Shown: piece after piece, positions 16,713-25,045 of the stretch
Numbering within the stretch: the first letter of the stretch is position 1
Layout: the number at the start of each line of letters is the position of its first letter
Assembly: GCF_001612765.1 (NCBI RefSeq)
Contig: NZ_BDBB01000025.1
Coordinates: 1-64,000 of the forward strand
From: Nocardia arthritidis NBRC 100137
Lineage (GTDB): Bacteria > Actinomycetota > Actinomycetes > Mycobacteriales > Mycobacteriaceae
Length of the DNA stretch: 64,000 bases
Direction: 5' to 3'
The notes under the pieces: model-generated
Database searches by the model: none
What the model was told of the DNA's origin: nothing
What the model saw: only the letters and a program-made list of their open reading frames with translations
Made by a program: the position numbers and the translations under genes

Positions 16713-17900
16713 TCAGCAGCTGGTCGGTGCCGGGTCGCCGCGGAACCTGGCCTCCACGTAGTTCCACGCGTCGGCGAATCCGGCGGCGGCCGCGGTCATG
16801 TGCTCGGAGATGTCGACGGTGTGGAATGTCACCGGCGCACCCGCTTTGCAGTATCGGTCGGCGACCTCGGCGACGGGTTGGTAGAAGGTCATCTCGTCGA
16901 AGCGGCCCTGCCAGAGGTAGGTAGGCACGGTCGGCACCCCATCGAAGTACCGCAGACTGTTCTCCCGCAGGACAGCGTGCGCCTCGGGGCTGTCCATCAG
17001 GCTCTTGGACGCCGCCATCTGCTCCGCGCTGCGGAAGGCGCCGTGGAAGAGCAGGAACCGGCGGCAGGCGTCATGGGTGAATTCCCGGAACCACAGACCG
17101 TTCTCGTTGAGCTGGTCCGAGATCGGCAGCCGGTCCGGGTACTCCCGCTCCAGTCCCATGGCGGCGGCGAAGGCGAGGCCGAATCCGGGATGCGGCGCGA
17201 AGCCCAGTGACATCGCCATCTCCTCCAGGTCGGCGGGGATGCCACCGGCCACGGCGGCGGTGAGCTTCAGCTCCGGCGCGTAGGTGGGCTGCATGGCGGC
17301 CGCCCACGAGGTGGCCATGCCGCCGCCGGAGTAGCCCGCGATGGCTACGGGGGAATTGGAGAGACCGAGATCGGCTACCTTGCGGACGGCCTTCACGCTG
17401 TCGAGGGTCATCATGCCCGCCAGGCGCGCGGCGCCGTAGGCGGAGGTGGGGCCCAGGTAGTCCGGCAGCGAGATCGCCCATCCGCGTCCGATGGGCAGCA
17501 TCGCGCCGACCGCGTCCTGCAATTCACCATTGAACAGTGAGCGCGACGGATTGCACTGGGTGCCGAGCGAATTGATCAGCGCCTGATAGGAGACCAGCGG
17601 CGGATTCTTGACCCCGGCGGGCAGCAAGACCGTCGTGATGCCCATGACGGGCTTGCCCTGCGAATTGGTGGAGCGGAATGCCACCTGCCAGCCTTCGGTC
17701 CCGACATAGAGGCCGGTGTCGATCCTGCGGCTGCGCACGACGTCGCCGGGGGCGAGCGCCTCGAGGTCGGGCGGCGCCGTATAGAAGGCGTCGGGATCGG
17801 GGGTGGGATAGAGGGGCTGAGCCGTTGCGGGCAGGCCGAGCAGGCCGAGCGAGAGGATACTCACCAGCAAGATCGCAATCCTGGATGGAACTCTGAACAC
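16713..17900 (-). CDS. Secretory lipase (LIP family)
   Basis: 395 residues from GTG 17900, selected for GAAGGAAA just upstream; an ATG nine codons earlier has none. A signal peptide (FRVPSRIAILLVSILSLGLL, cut after ATA) is followed by a mature alpha/beta-hydrolase of the secretory lipase family, common in mycolic-acid actinomycetes. The nucleophile elbow is GYSGGG in VAIAGYSGGGMATSW, the Asp candidate lies in LWQGRFDEMTFYQP, and the catalytic His in ISEHMTAAA. A Cys pair (TQCNP and HDACRR) may form a disulphide. It likely hydrolyses host or environmental acylglycerols or esters outside the cell. Confidence 0.92.
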   Translation of the reverse strand: MFRVPSRIAILLVSILSLGLLGLPATAQPLYPTPDPDAFYTAPPDLEALAPGDVVRSRRIDTGLYVGTEGWQVAFRSTNSQGKPVMGITTVLLPAGVKNPPLVSYQALINSLGTQCNPSRSLFNGELQDAVGAMLPIGRGWAISLPDYLGPTSAYGAARLAGMMTLDSVKAVRKVADLGLSNSPVAIAGYSGGGMATSWAAAMQPTYAPELKLTAAVAGGIPADLEEMAMSLGFAPHPGFGLAFAAAMGLEREYPDRLPISDQLNENGLWFREFTHDACRRFLLFHGAFRSAEQMAASKSLMDSPEAHAVLRENSLRYFDGVPTVPTYLWQGRFDEMTFYQPVAEVADRYCKAGAPVTFHTVDISEHMTAAAAGFADAWNYVEARFRGDPAPTSC

Positions 17901-18267
17901 GGGTTTCCTTCGAAAGTCAGCCGTCACCGACCCACCGCCCCGCGGCCCCGCCGCGGCGTCGGTGCTTCGGACGGACCGGCACTACACGGAAAACCGCAGC
18001 GAACGTTCGCTGCGGGACAGAGCAGAAGGAACCGCCGCAACGACCCTGAGTCGATCATGACGGACTGCCGCACCTCCTTCGGCTCCGGGACCGCCGGTAG
18101 CCGCGAAGGCGGCACCATCCGCTGCGAAAGATAGCGCTCCACCGATCGGAGCGTCGCATCGGAACAGACGAACCGGACATGTCACAAAACCCGTGGCCCG
18201 CCCTTCGGCAAGATCACTAAAGGAGGCGGCCTGCCCGCCCGCACACCGGATCTGCCTCTCGCGCGGC
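17901..18267. other. Non-coding gap with a 22-bp palindrome
   Basis: This 367-bp gap between two minus-strand genes shows no credible coding frame. Its one clear structure is a perfect 22-bp palindrome at 17994-18015 (arm CCGCAGCGAAC). Lying about 95 bp upstream of the lipase start, it could be a regulator site in the lipase promoter or act as the terminator of the lipoprotein gene further upstream. It lacks a loop, which favours protein binding. Confidence 0.45.
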
Positions 18268-18747
18268 TCATGCGAAGCTGAGTACCGTCCGTTCGCCCAG
18301 CGGGCGTTGCAGGTCGACCACGACCACGCCGTATTCGCGCTTCTGCTCCGGGTTCGCGCCCTGGCAGGGCGGCATGCCGCGATGCAGGCCACGGATCAGC
18401 CGCACGCTCACCCGATCGGTCGATTCTTCCACGCGCGCGGTGAATCCGATGCTCGGACAGCCGACCGGACCCGGGATGTGGATCGCGAGCTTGTTCGTCC
18501 CGTCTTCGATGTCGTACTCCGAGAAGGGCATCGCCGACGTGGGCTCCAGGTCCGCGGCATGCGGGACGACGATCATCGTGCCGCCCGCGATTCGCCGGGG
18601 TCCCGGATCGGCCCGCGTGCCCGCCGGCGCTTCCGCGGTTCGCTCCGGCGTGGAGGGGGCGGCCGGGTCCGCGTGCTGCCCGCACGCGGTCAGCATCCCG
18701 AACATCGAGGCGGCGACGATCGCCGCGCCCCTCCTCAGCATTGCCAT
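18268..18747 (-). CDS. Putative lipoprotein
   Basis: 159 residues from ATG 18747 with GGTGGAAAG upstream. The N-terminus MAMLRRGAAIVAASMFGMLTAC is a lipoprotein signal with lipobox LTAC, acylated at Cys22. The mature part has a short Pro/Ala/Glu linker and then a compact domain with Cys in GCPSIGF and MPPCQG, possibly a disulphide, ending in a hydrophobic GVVVVDLQRPLGERTVL strand. No named domain is evident. The product would sit on the outer face of the membrane. It is upstream of the lipase on the same strand, but the 367-bp gap argues against one operon. Confidence 0.8.
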   Translation of the reverse strand: MAMLRRGAAIVAASMFGMLTACGQHADPAAPSTPERTAEAPAGTRADPGPRRIAGGTMIVVPHAADLEPTSAMPFSEYDIEDGTNKLAIHIPGPVGCPSIGFTARVEESTDRVSVRLIRGLHRGMPPCQGANPEQKREYGVVVVDLQRPLGERTVLSFA

Positions 18748-19036
18748 CTTTCCACCTTCACACAGGTGGGTGTGGGGGCGGCGGAGGAAACGCGGTGCGG
18801 CACGGGCTCGGCTCGCCGCAGACGATCGAATGCCTGGACGCGTCCTTGTGTTCGCCGTCACATGAACCTGGCACTGTGCTTAGGGCGTGCCCATTTGACG
18901 ATCCAGAAATTGGGCAGAATGCTCAGTCAATTCAATGGAGGTTGTGCGTTCAGATCTTCAGAGACACGATATCGGCAACAAGTGCTCAACGATGCGAGGC
19001 CGCCGGACCGGGGGCCGAGCGGACGGGTGGATCTGT

Positions 19037-22000
19037 ATGACCGAGCTCGCCGACCGCGATCTGATCGCAGCTCCCTACGACCTTGCCGACCGATACCGTG
19101 TCGGCTCGGGGACCGTTGTCCTCACCGGCGTCCAGGCCATCGCGCGGCAGCTGGTCGAGCAGCACGTGCGGGATCTGCGCGCCGGGCGGCGGGTGGGGAC
19201 GTTCGTCTCCGGGTATCAGGGCAGCCCGCTCGGCGGCGTCGACAAGATGCTGGCCGGCATGCCGGACGTTCTCGCCGAGCACGACATCTCGTTCGTCCCG
19301 GGATTGAACGAGGAACTGGCCGCCACCTCCGTATGGGGCAGCCAGGCCGATCTGCCCGCCGGCGCCGCGACCCATGACGGCGTTGTCGGTGTCTGGTACG
19401 GCAAAGGTCCCGGTCTGGACCGCGCGACCGACGCTCTGCGGCACGCCAACATGTACGGCGTGAATCCGCGCGGCGGCGTCTTGCTGCTGGTAGGCGACGA
19501 TCCAGCGGCCAAGTCGTCCACCGTGCCCGCGGTGAGCGAGCGCTCACTGGCGGCGATGAACATCCCCGTGCTGTTCCCGCGCAACGCCCGCGAGATCATC
19601 ACCATGGGCCTGCACGGGGTGGCGCTGTCGCGCGCCTCGGGCTGCCTGGTGGCGCTGAAGATCGTCGCCGATGTCGCCGACGGTGCCTGGACGGTCGACG
19701 GTTCGGTGGGTGACATCGACCTCGTAGTGCCCGAAATCGACTGGGAGGGAAAGCCCTTCCACTACCGGCAGCGACCGATGGCCGCCCCGGCCGACAGTCT
19801 GCTCGCCGAGGCGGATCTCTACGGTCCCCGCTGGGAGCTGGTGCGCGCCTACAGCACACGCAACGGCCTGGACGTGATCGAGGTCCACCCGTCCCACGCC
19901 ACGATCGGCATCGCCGCCACCGGGACCACCTTCGACGCGGTCCGTCAAGCGTTGCTCGACCTCGGCGCGGACGACGACGCACTGCACGCCGCGGGAATCC
20001 GGCTATTGCGCATCGGGATGCCGTATCCGATCGCGCCCGACCGTGTCCGGGAGTTCGCCACCGGGCTCACCCGGCTGATCGTCGTCGAGGACAAGACGGC
20101 CTTCGTCGAGACGCAGATCCGCGACATCCTGTACGGCGTCGCGGGCGCGCCCGAGATCGTCGGCAAGCGCGACCACGCGGGCCGCCCGCTGTTCGGCGCC
20201 GACGGCGAACTCACCTCCGGGCGCATCGCCGCACCGCTGCGCCGCGTACTCGACGGACATCTCGCGCTGAAACGTCCACTGCCGCAGTCGCTGTCGCTGT
20301 CGGTGCTGCCCGCCAAGCGCGCCGCCTACTTCTGTAGCGGTTGCCCGCACAACCGCTCCACAGCCGTTCCGGAAGGCTCGTTGGCGGGCGGCGGCATCGG
20401 TTGTCACACCTTGGTGACCATGTCCGACCGGACCGACAGCAAAGTCACCGGGCTGACCCAGATGGGCGGCGAAGGCGCGCAGTGGATCGGCCAAGCCCCG
20501 TTCACCGACGTGCCGCATTTGTTCCAGAACATCGGCGACGGAACGTACTTCCACTCCGGCCAGCTCGCCGTGCAGGCGTGCGTCGCCGCGGGAGTGAACA
20601 TCACCTTCAAGCTGCTGCACAACGACGTGGTCGCGATGACCGGCGCGCAGCACGCGGAGGGAGCGCTCACGGTGCCGACGCTCACCCGCAAGCTCGCCGT
20701 CGAGGGTGTCCGGCGGATCATCGTCTGCGCCGACGAACCCGGGCGTTACCGCAAGCGCGATCTGGCTCCAGGCACCCTGTTGTGGCACCGGGACCGCCTC
20801 GACGAAGCCCAGCGCGCGCTGCGCGAGATCCCCGGTGTCACGGTGCTGATCTACGACCAGCACTGCGCTGCCGACGCCCGGCGGCAGCGTAAGCGCGGCG
20901 CCCTGCCGGTGCGCCGCACCCGGGTGGTGATCAACGAAGCGGTGTGCGAAGGCTGCGGTGATTGCGGCGTCCAGAGCAATTGCCTGTCGGTGCAGCCGGT
21001 GGACACCGAGTTCGGGCGCAAGACCCGAATCGACCAGACCTCTTGCAACACCGACTACAGCTGCCTCAACGGCGATTGCCCTTCGTTCGTCACGGTCGAG
21101 CTGCCCGATCCGGCGAAACGGAAGGAGCGCGCGACGAGCAGGCGGCCACAGCCACCGCGACTGCCGGATCTGCCCCACGAACCGCCGGCGACCACGCAGA
21201 ACGTCTTTCTCGCCGGCATCGGCGGCACCGGCATCGTCACCGTGAACCAGGTGCTGGCGACCGCGGCGATGCGGGCCGGGTACGAGGTGGCGAGTCTCGA
21301 CCAGATCGGCATGAGCCAGAAGGCCGGACCCGTGGTGTCGCACCTGCGCTTCGCCGTGGACGCGCTGGAGCCCGCCAACCGGCTGGCCCCCGCTTCGGCC
21401 GATTGCCTCGTGGCCTTCGACCTGCTGGCCGCCACCGACACCAAGAATCTGGCCTACGGGTGTGCCACGACGACCGTGTCGATCGCCTCCACCAGCAAGA
21501 CGCCGACCGGCGAGATGGTCTACGACAAGTCGGTCGCCTATCCCGACGAGGCGGCGCTGTTGCGGCGATTGGAGCAGGTCTCGCGGTCGGTGCGGTCCTT
21601 CGACGCGCTGGCCGCCGCGCAGGTCCTCTTCGGCGACACCGCCGCCGCGAACTTCCTGCTGATCGGCGCCGCCTATCAGCTCGGCGGCTTGCGGCTGCCG
21701 GGCGCCGCGATCGAGGAGGCCATCGAGATCAACGGAGTGGCCGTGGCGGCGAATCTCGCCGCGTTCCGCTGGGGGCGGGTGGCGATCGCACGGCCGGCGG
21801 AGTTCGCCGCCGCGACCACTCGCCGCGCGGCCGAACCGGCTCCGGTCGTGGTGCCCGCGGACCTGTTCGAGGGGTTGACCGCGACGGGAGAGACGCGGCG
21901 CCTGATCGAGCTGCGGGCCGTCGAGCTGATCGGTTTCCAGAGCGCGGCGGTGGCACGCGCCTACGTCCGCACGATGCAACGCATCTGGGCGGCCGAGCGC

Positions 22001-22510
22001 CGGGTGACCGACCGTACCGAATTCAGCGAGCAGGTGGCGCGCGGACTGTACAAGTTCACCGCGTACAAAGACGAGTACGAGGTGGCGCGCCGGCTCACCG
22101 ACCCGGCCTTCCTCACCGAGGTCGCCACGCAGGTCCCCGAGGGGGCGAACCTCACCTACCGGCTGCACCCACCGCTGCTGCGCGCGCTGGGACGGAAGAA
22201 GAAGATCGGCATGCGGCCGGGCAGTCACTTCGCCCTTCGCTTGCTGGCCAAGGGAAAGCGGCTGCGCGGCACGGCGTTCGACCCGTTCGGTTACGCGCAC
22301 GTCCGACGGGTGGAACGCGAGCTGCGCACGCACTACACCGCGATGGTCACGAACTTGGCCGACATGCTGGACCGATCGGGCTACGACCGCGCCGTGCGGG
22401 CGGCGGCGCTCGCCGACGTGGTGCGCGGCTACGAAGACATCAAGCTCGCCGGCGTCGCACGCTACGCCGAAGGCTTGCGGGAACTCGGCATCGAGCCGCC
22501 GCGATGGTGA
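19037..22510 (+). CDS. Indolepyruvate ferredoxin oxidoreductase, fused alpha/gamma form
   Basis: 1157 residues from ATG 19037 (MTELADRD), chosen over in-frame upstream codons because homologues begin near here; the ribosome site is weak. The enzyme oxidatively decarboxylates aryl- or branched 2-oxoacids to acyl-CoA, reducing ferredoxin. The order is an N-terminal pyrimidine-binding domain (GYQGSPLGGVD), a middle domain (PYPIAPDRVREF), CSGCPHN near residue 433 leading into a TPP domain (GGEGAQWIGQAPF, then HNDVVAMTGAQ), an Fe-S insert (CEGCGDCG near residue 636, CLNGDCPSF), and a gamma-type domain (GIGGTGIVTVNQVL near residue 721). The single-chain layout fits proteobacterial and actinobacterial members. 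It may dispose of amino-acid 2-oxoacids. Confidence 0.93.
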   Translation: MTELADRDLIAAPYDLADRYRVGSGTVVLTGVQAIARQLVEQHVRDLRAGRRVGTFVSGYQGSPLGGVDKMLAGMPDVLAEHDISFVPGLNEELAATSVWGSQADLPAGAATHDGVVGVWYGKGPGLDRATDALRHANMYGVNPRGGVLLLVGDDPAAKSSTVPAVSERSLAAMNIPVLFPRNAREIITMGLHGVALSRASGCLVALKIVADVADGAWTVDGSVGDIDLVVPEIDWEGKPFHYRQRPMAAPADSLLAEADLYGPRWELVRAYSTRNGLDVIEVHPSHATIGIAATGTTFDAVRQALLDLGADDDALHAAGIRLLRIGMPYPIAPDRVREFATGLTRLIVVEDKTAFVETQIRDILYGVAGAPEIVGKRDHAGRPLFGADGELTSGRIAAPLRRVLDGHLALKRPLPQSLSLSVLPAKRAAYFCSGCPHNRSTAVPEGSLAGGGIGCHTLVTMSDRTDSKVTGLTQMGGEGAQWIGQAPFTDVPHLFQNIGDGTYFHSGQLAVQACVAAGVNITFKLLHNDVVAMTGAQHAEGALTVPTLTRKLAVEGVRRIIVCADEPGRYRKRDLAPGTLLWHRDRLDEAQRALREIPGVTVLIYDQHCAADARRQRKRGALPVRRTRVVINEAVCEGCGDCGVQSNCLSVQPVDTEFGRKTRIDQTSCNTDYSCLNGDCPSFVTVELPDPAKRKERATSRRPQPPRLPDLPHEPPATTQNVFLAGIGGTGIVTVNQVLATAAMRAGYEVASLDQIGMSQKAGPVVSHLRFAVDALEPANRLAPASADCLVAFDLLAATDTKNLAYGCATTTVSIASTSKTPTGEMVYDKSVAYPDEAALLRRLEQVSRSVRSFDALAAAQVLFGDTAAANFLLIGAAYQLGGLRLPGAAIEEAIEINGVAVAANLAAFRWGRVAIARPAEFAAATTRRAAEPAPVVVPADLFEGLTATGETRRLIELRAVELIGFQSAAVARAYVRTMQRIWAAERRVTDRTEFSEQVARGLYKFTAYKDEYEVARRLTDPAFLTEVATQVPEGANLTYRLHPPLLRALGRKKKIGMRPGSHFALRLLAKGKRLRGTAFDPFGYAHVRRVERELRTHYTAMVTNLADMLDRSGYDRAVRAAALADVVRGYEDIKLAGVARYAEGLRELGIEPPRW

Positions 22511-22697
22511 CGGGTGTTTTCCGGCGGTGCTTGCTGGTCGGTGCCACCGGCCGCGTCACCCGGAGGCCGACCGGCCGAGGCCGCGCGAAGGCACAAGCAC
22601 GCGAACGATTCACCCGGGGTCAGCCGATCCACTCGATGAAATCCGCGGCGTCTGGGTTGCTGCCGTGCCCTGCGTGCCCGATGGCGGCGAAGAAAAA

Positions 22698-22731
22698 CCC
22701 GGTTCAGACGGTGTGAACCGTCTGAACCGGG
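22698..22731 (-). terminator. Rho-independent terminator of tRNA-fMet
   Basis: A 15-bp perfect stem (arm CCCGGTTCAGACGGT) with a 4-base loop. Read on the minus strand it is followed by TTTTTC, the classic intrinsic terminator pattern, 8 bp beyond the tRNA 3' end. It may also stop transcripts arriving from the oxidoreductase gene on the other strand. Confidence 0.85.
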
Positions 22732-22738
22732 CCTGTAG

Positions 22739-22812
22739 TAGCGGGGACAGGATTTGAACCTGCGACCTCTGGGTTATGAGCCCAGCGAGCTACCGAGCTG
22801 CTCCACCCCGCG
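22739..22812 (-). tRNA. Initiator tRNA-Met (CAT anticodon)
   Basis: A 74-base cloverleaf reads on the minus strand with 5' CGCGGGG and 3' CCCCGCTA. The anticodon loop CTCATAA sits on a stem with three consecutive G:C pairs (GGG/CCC), and the first acceptor position is an unpaired C:T. Both features mark an initiator rather than an elongator tRNA. The T-arm GCAGG-TTCAAAT-CCTGT is intact. CCA is not encoded. The terminator lies immediately downstream. Confidence 0.95.
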
Positions 22813-22886
22813 TCGGGTAAGGACAACACTACACAGGGTGGTGCGAACAACCCAATCGCCTGGTGGGAGCGGGTGCGGCGAGTGGT

Positions 22887-24416
22887 TCAGCCGAACTCGA
22901 TGCCCTGGGCGAGGGGCAGTTCGGTGGAGTAGTTGACGGTGTTGGTGGCTCGGCGCATGTAGGCCTTCCAGGAGTCCGAGCCGGATTCGCGTCCGCCGCC
23001 GGTCTGCTTCTCACCGCCGAAGGCACCGCCGATCTCGGCGCCGGAGGTGCCGATGTTGACATTCGCGATGCCGCAATCGGATCCGTCGGCGGCGAGGAAG
23101 CGTTCGGCCTCGCGCTGGTCGGTGGTGAAGATCGCGGACGAAAGACCCTGCGGCACTTCGTTGTGCAGGGCGATCGCGCGATCGAAGTCGTCGTAGGTGA
23201 GCACGTAGAGGATCGGTGCGAAGGTCTCCTCCCGCACCACCGCGGTCTGGGCGGGCATGCGGACGATGGCGGGCCGCACGTAGTAGGCGTCCTCGCCGAA
23301 TCCCTCGACGCGCTCACCGCCGCACATCAGCTCGCCGCCGTCGGTCACCGCCTTGTCCAGCGCCGCGCGCATCCCGGTGTAGGCCTTGCCGTCGATCAGC
23401 GGCCCGACCAGCACCCCCTCGTCGAAAGGGTTGCCGACGGGCAGTTGCCGGTATGCCCGCTCCAGCCGGTCCATCAGCGGGCCCGCCACGTCCCGGTGCA
23501 CGATCAGCCGCCGCAGCGTGGTGCACCGCTGCCCGGCCGTGCCCGCCGCCGCGAACACGATCGCCCGCGCCGCGAGGTCGAGATCGGCCGACGCGGTGAC
23601 GATCGCGCCGTTGTTGCCGCCCAGCTCCAGCAGGCAGCGCCCGAGCCGCTCGGCCACCCGCGGCGCCACCAACCGGCCCATCCGCACCGACCCGGTGGCA
23701 CTCACCAGCGCGACCCGTCCGTCGTCGACGAGTCGGGAGCCCACTTCGCGCCCGCCCTGGATCACTTGATGGATCTCGGGATCCGCGCCGACCTCGCCGG
23801 TCGCGCGCCGGAGCAAGGCGTGACAGGCCAGCGCCGTCAACGGCGTCGTCTCCGATGGTTTCCAGACCACGGTGTCGCCGCACACCAGCGCGATCGCCGT
23901 GTTCCACGCCCAGACCGCCGCCGGGAAGTTGAACGCCGAGATCACCCCGACCACACCGAGCGGATGCCAGGTCTCCATCAACCGGTGGCCGGGACGTTCC
24001 GAGGGCATGGTGTGGCCGTACAGCTGCCGGGACAGGCCGACGGCGAATTCGCAGATGTCGATCATCTCCTGCACTTCGCCCGCGGCCTCGGCGGGGATCT
24101 TGCCCGCCTCCAGCGTCACCAGCTCGGCCAGGTCGCTCTTGTGTGTGGTGAGCAGCTGCCCCAGCCTGCGCACGACACCGGCCCGGACGGGAGCGGGAAC
24201 GCCGCGCCAGCCCCGGAAGGCGGTAGCGGCCCGGCCGATGGCGGCATCGACCTCGTCGGGCGAGCTGGACCGCAGGGTGGTCAGCTGCCCTCCGGTGATC
24301 GGAGTGCGCGCGGGCAGATCGCCGGGTTCCGCTGGCAGCGCGCCGAATCGGCGCAGTGTCGCCTCCGCGCGGGCGGTGAGCTGCCGGGTGGTCTGAACGT
24401 CCAATACCTCGGTCAT
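22887..24416 (-). CDS. pcd: L-piperidine-6-carboxylate / aminoadipate-semialdehyde dehydrogenase
   Basis: 509 residues. It is an NAD(P)-dependent aldehyde dehydrogenase that oxidises alpha-aminoadipate semialdehyde (open form of piperideine-6-carboxylate) to 2-aminoadipate, the step after lysine 6-transaminase. Motifs are VISAFNFPAAVWAWN and the cofactor Lys in VVWKPSETTPLTA, ATGSVRMGR (glycine motif), the general base in LLELGGNNGAI, catalytic Cys in AGQRCTTLRR, and EETFAPILYV. It is divergent from lrp and lat, the same cluster as in M. tuberculosis, so the substrate assignment rests on family and context. ATG 24416 gives a family-length product. Confidence 0.93.
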   Translation of the reverse strand: MTEVLDVQTTRQLTARAEATLRRFGALPAEPGDLPARTPITGGQLTTLRSSSPDEVDAAIGRAATAFRGWRGVPAPVRAGVVRRLGQLLTTHKSDLAELVTLEAGKIPAEAAGEVQEMIDICEFAVGLSRQLYGHTMPSERPGHRLMETWHPLGVVGVISAFNFPAAVWAWNTAIALVCGDTVVWKPSETTPLTALACHALLRRATGEVGADPEIHQVIQGGREVGSRLVDDGRVALVSATGSVRMGRLVAPRVAERLGRCLLELGGNNGAIVTASADLDLAARAIVFAAAGTAGQRCTTLRRLIVHRDVAGPLMDRLERAYRQLPVGNPFDEGVLVGPLIDGKAYTGMRAALDKAVTDGGELMCGGERVEGFGEDAYYVRPAIVRMPAQTAVVREETFAPILYVLTYDDFDRAIALHNEVPQGLSSAIFTTDQREAERFLAADGSDCGIANVNIGTSGAEIGGAFGGEKQTGGGRESGSDSWKAYMRRATNTVNYSTELPLAQGIEFG

Positions 24417-24528
24417 CTGTTGTTCCGCCGTACCTTTCGGCCGCGTCGCGGCGTGTCTGTTCCCTCGAGTGGGAGGATGGAGGTCAGGTTTCGGACACGA
24501 GGCGCGCCGCCTGAGTTAGCCTTCGCTG

Positions 24529-24981
24529 ATGGCGGATACACCGGCAAGACCCGTACTCGATGACATCGATCGCCTGCTGATTCGTGAACTGATGGCCGAT
24601 GGACGGGCCACTCTGTCCAACCTGGCCGAGAAGGCGAGTCTGTCGGTGTCCGCGGTGCAGTCCCGGGTCCGCCGATTAGAGGCGCGCGGTGTGATCCGCG
24701 GGTATACCGCACACGTCGATCCCGAAGCGCTCGGTCAACTGCTGTCGGCATTCGTCGCGATCACTCCTCTCGACCCGTCGCAACCCGATGACGCGCCCGC
24801 GGTGCTGCAGCACATCCCCGGCATCGAGGCGTGCCACTCGGTGGCCGGGGAGGAAAGCTACATCCTGCTGGTGCGTGTGGCGTCTCCGCGGCACCTCGAG
24901 CAATTGCTCCAAGAGATCAGAGCCACCGCCAACGTGCGCACCCGGAGCACCATCATCTTGCAGACATTCTATGACAGGTAG
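24529..24981 (+). CDS. lrpA: Lrp/AsnC-family transcriptional regulator of lysine catabolism
   Basis: 150 residues. The N-terminal winged HTH (LDDIDRLLIRELMADGRATL, then LAEKASLSVSAVQSRVRRLE) is followed by the RAM effector domain (LSAFVAITPL, GIEACHSVAGEESYILLVRV). Members form octamers that bind an amino acid, here most likely lysine. It sits 64 bp ahead of lat and 112 bp from divergent pcd, an arrangement shared with LrpA-lat of mycobacteria, and presumably controls both. An AT-rich palindrome in the lrp-lat gap is a candidate site. Confidence 0.93.
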   Translation: MADTPARPVLDDIDRLLIRELMADGRATLSNLAEKASLSVSAVQSRVRRLEARGVIRGYTAHVDPEALGQLLSAFVAITPLDPSQPDDAPAVLQHIPGIEACHSVAGEESYILLVRVASPRHLEQLLQEIRATANVRTRSTIILQTFYDR

Positions 24982-25019
24982 CGATTCTGTGTAATTAGTA
25001 CGGATAGTCATAGAGGTTC

Positions 25020-25033
25020 CGTAAATTTTTACG
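25020..25033. promoter_or_regulatory. AT-rich palindrome upstream of lat
   Basis: CGTAAATTTTTACG has 6-bp arms around a TT centre, 12 bp before the lat start codon. The surrounding 24980-25033 stretch is far richer in A/T than its neighbours. Lrp/AsnC proteins favour such sites, and the Lrp gene is immediately upstream, so this is a likely operator or overlaps the promoter. Confidence 0.5.
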
Positions 25034-25045
25034 TACCCTCAGGGC

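Noticed and set aside
18908..18932. AATTG-N15-CAATT repeat upstream of the indolepyruvate oxidoreductase
   Set aside because: Arms are only 5 bp and the inner positions match poorly, so chance is likely.
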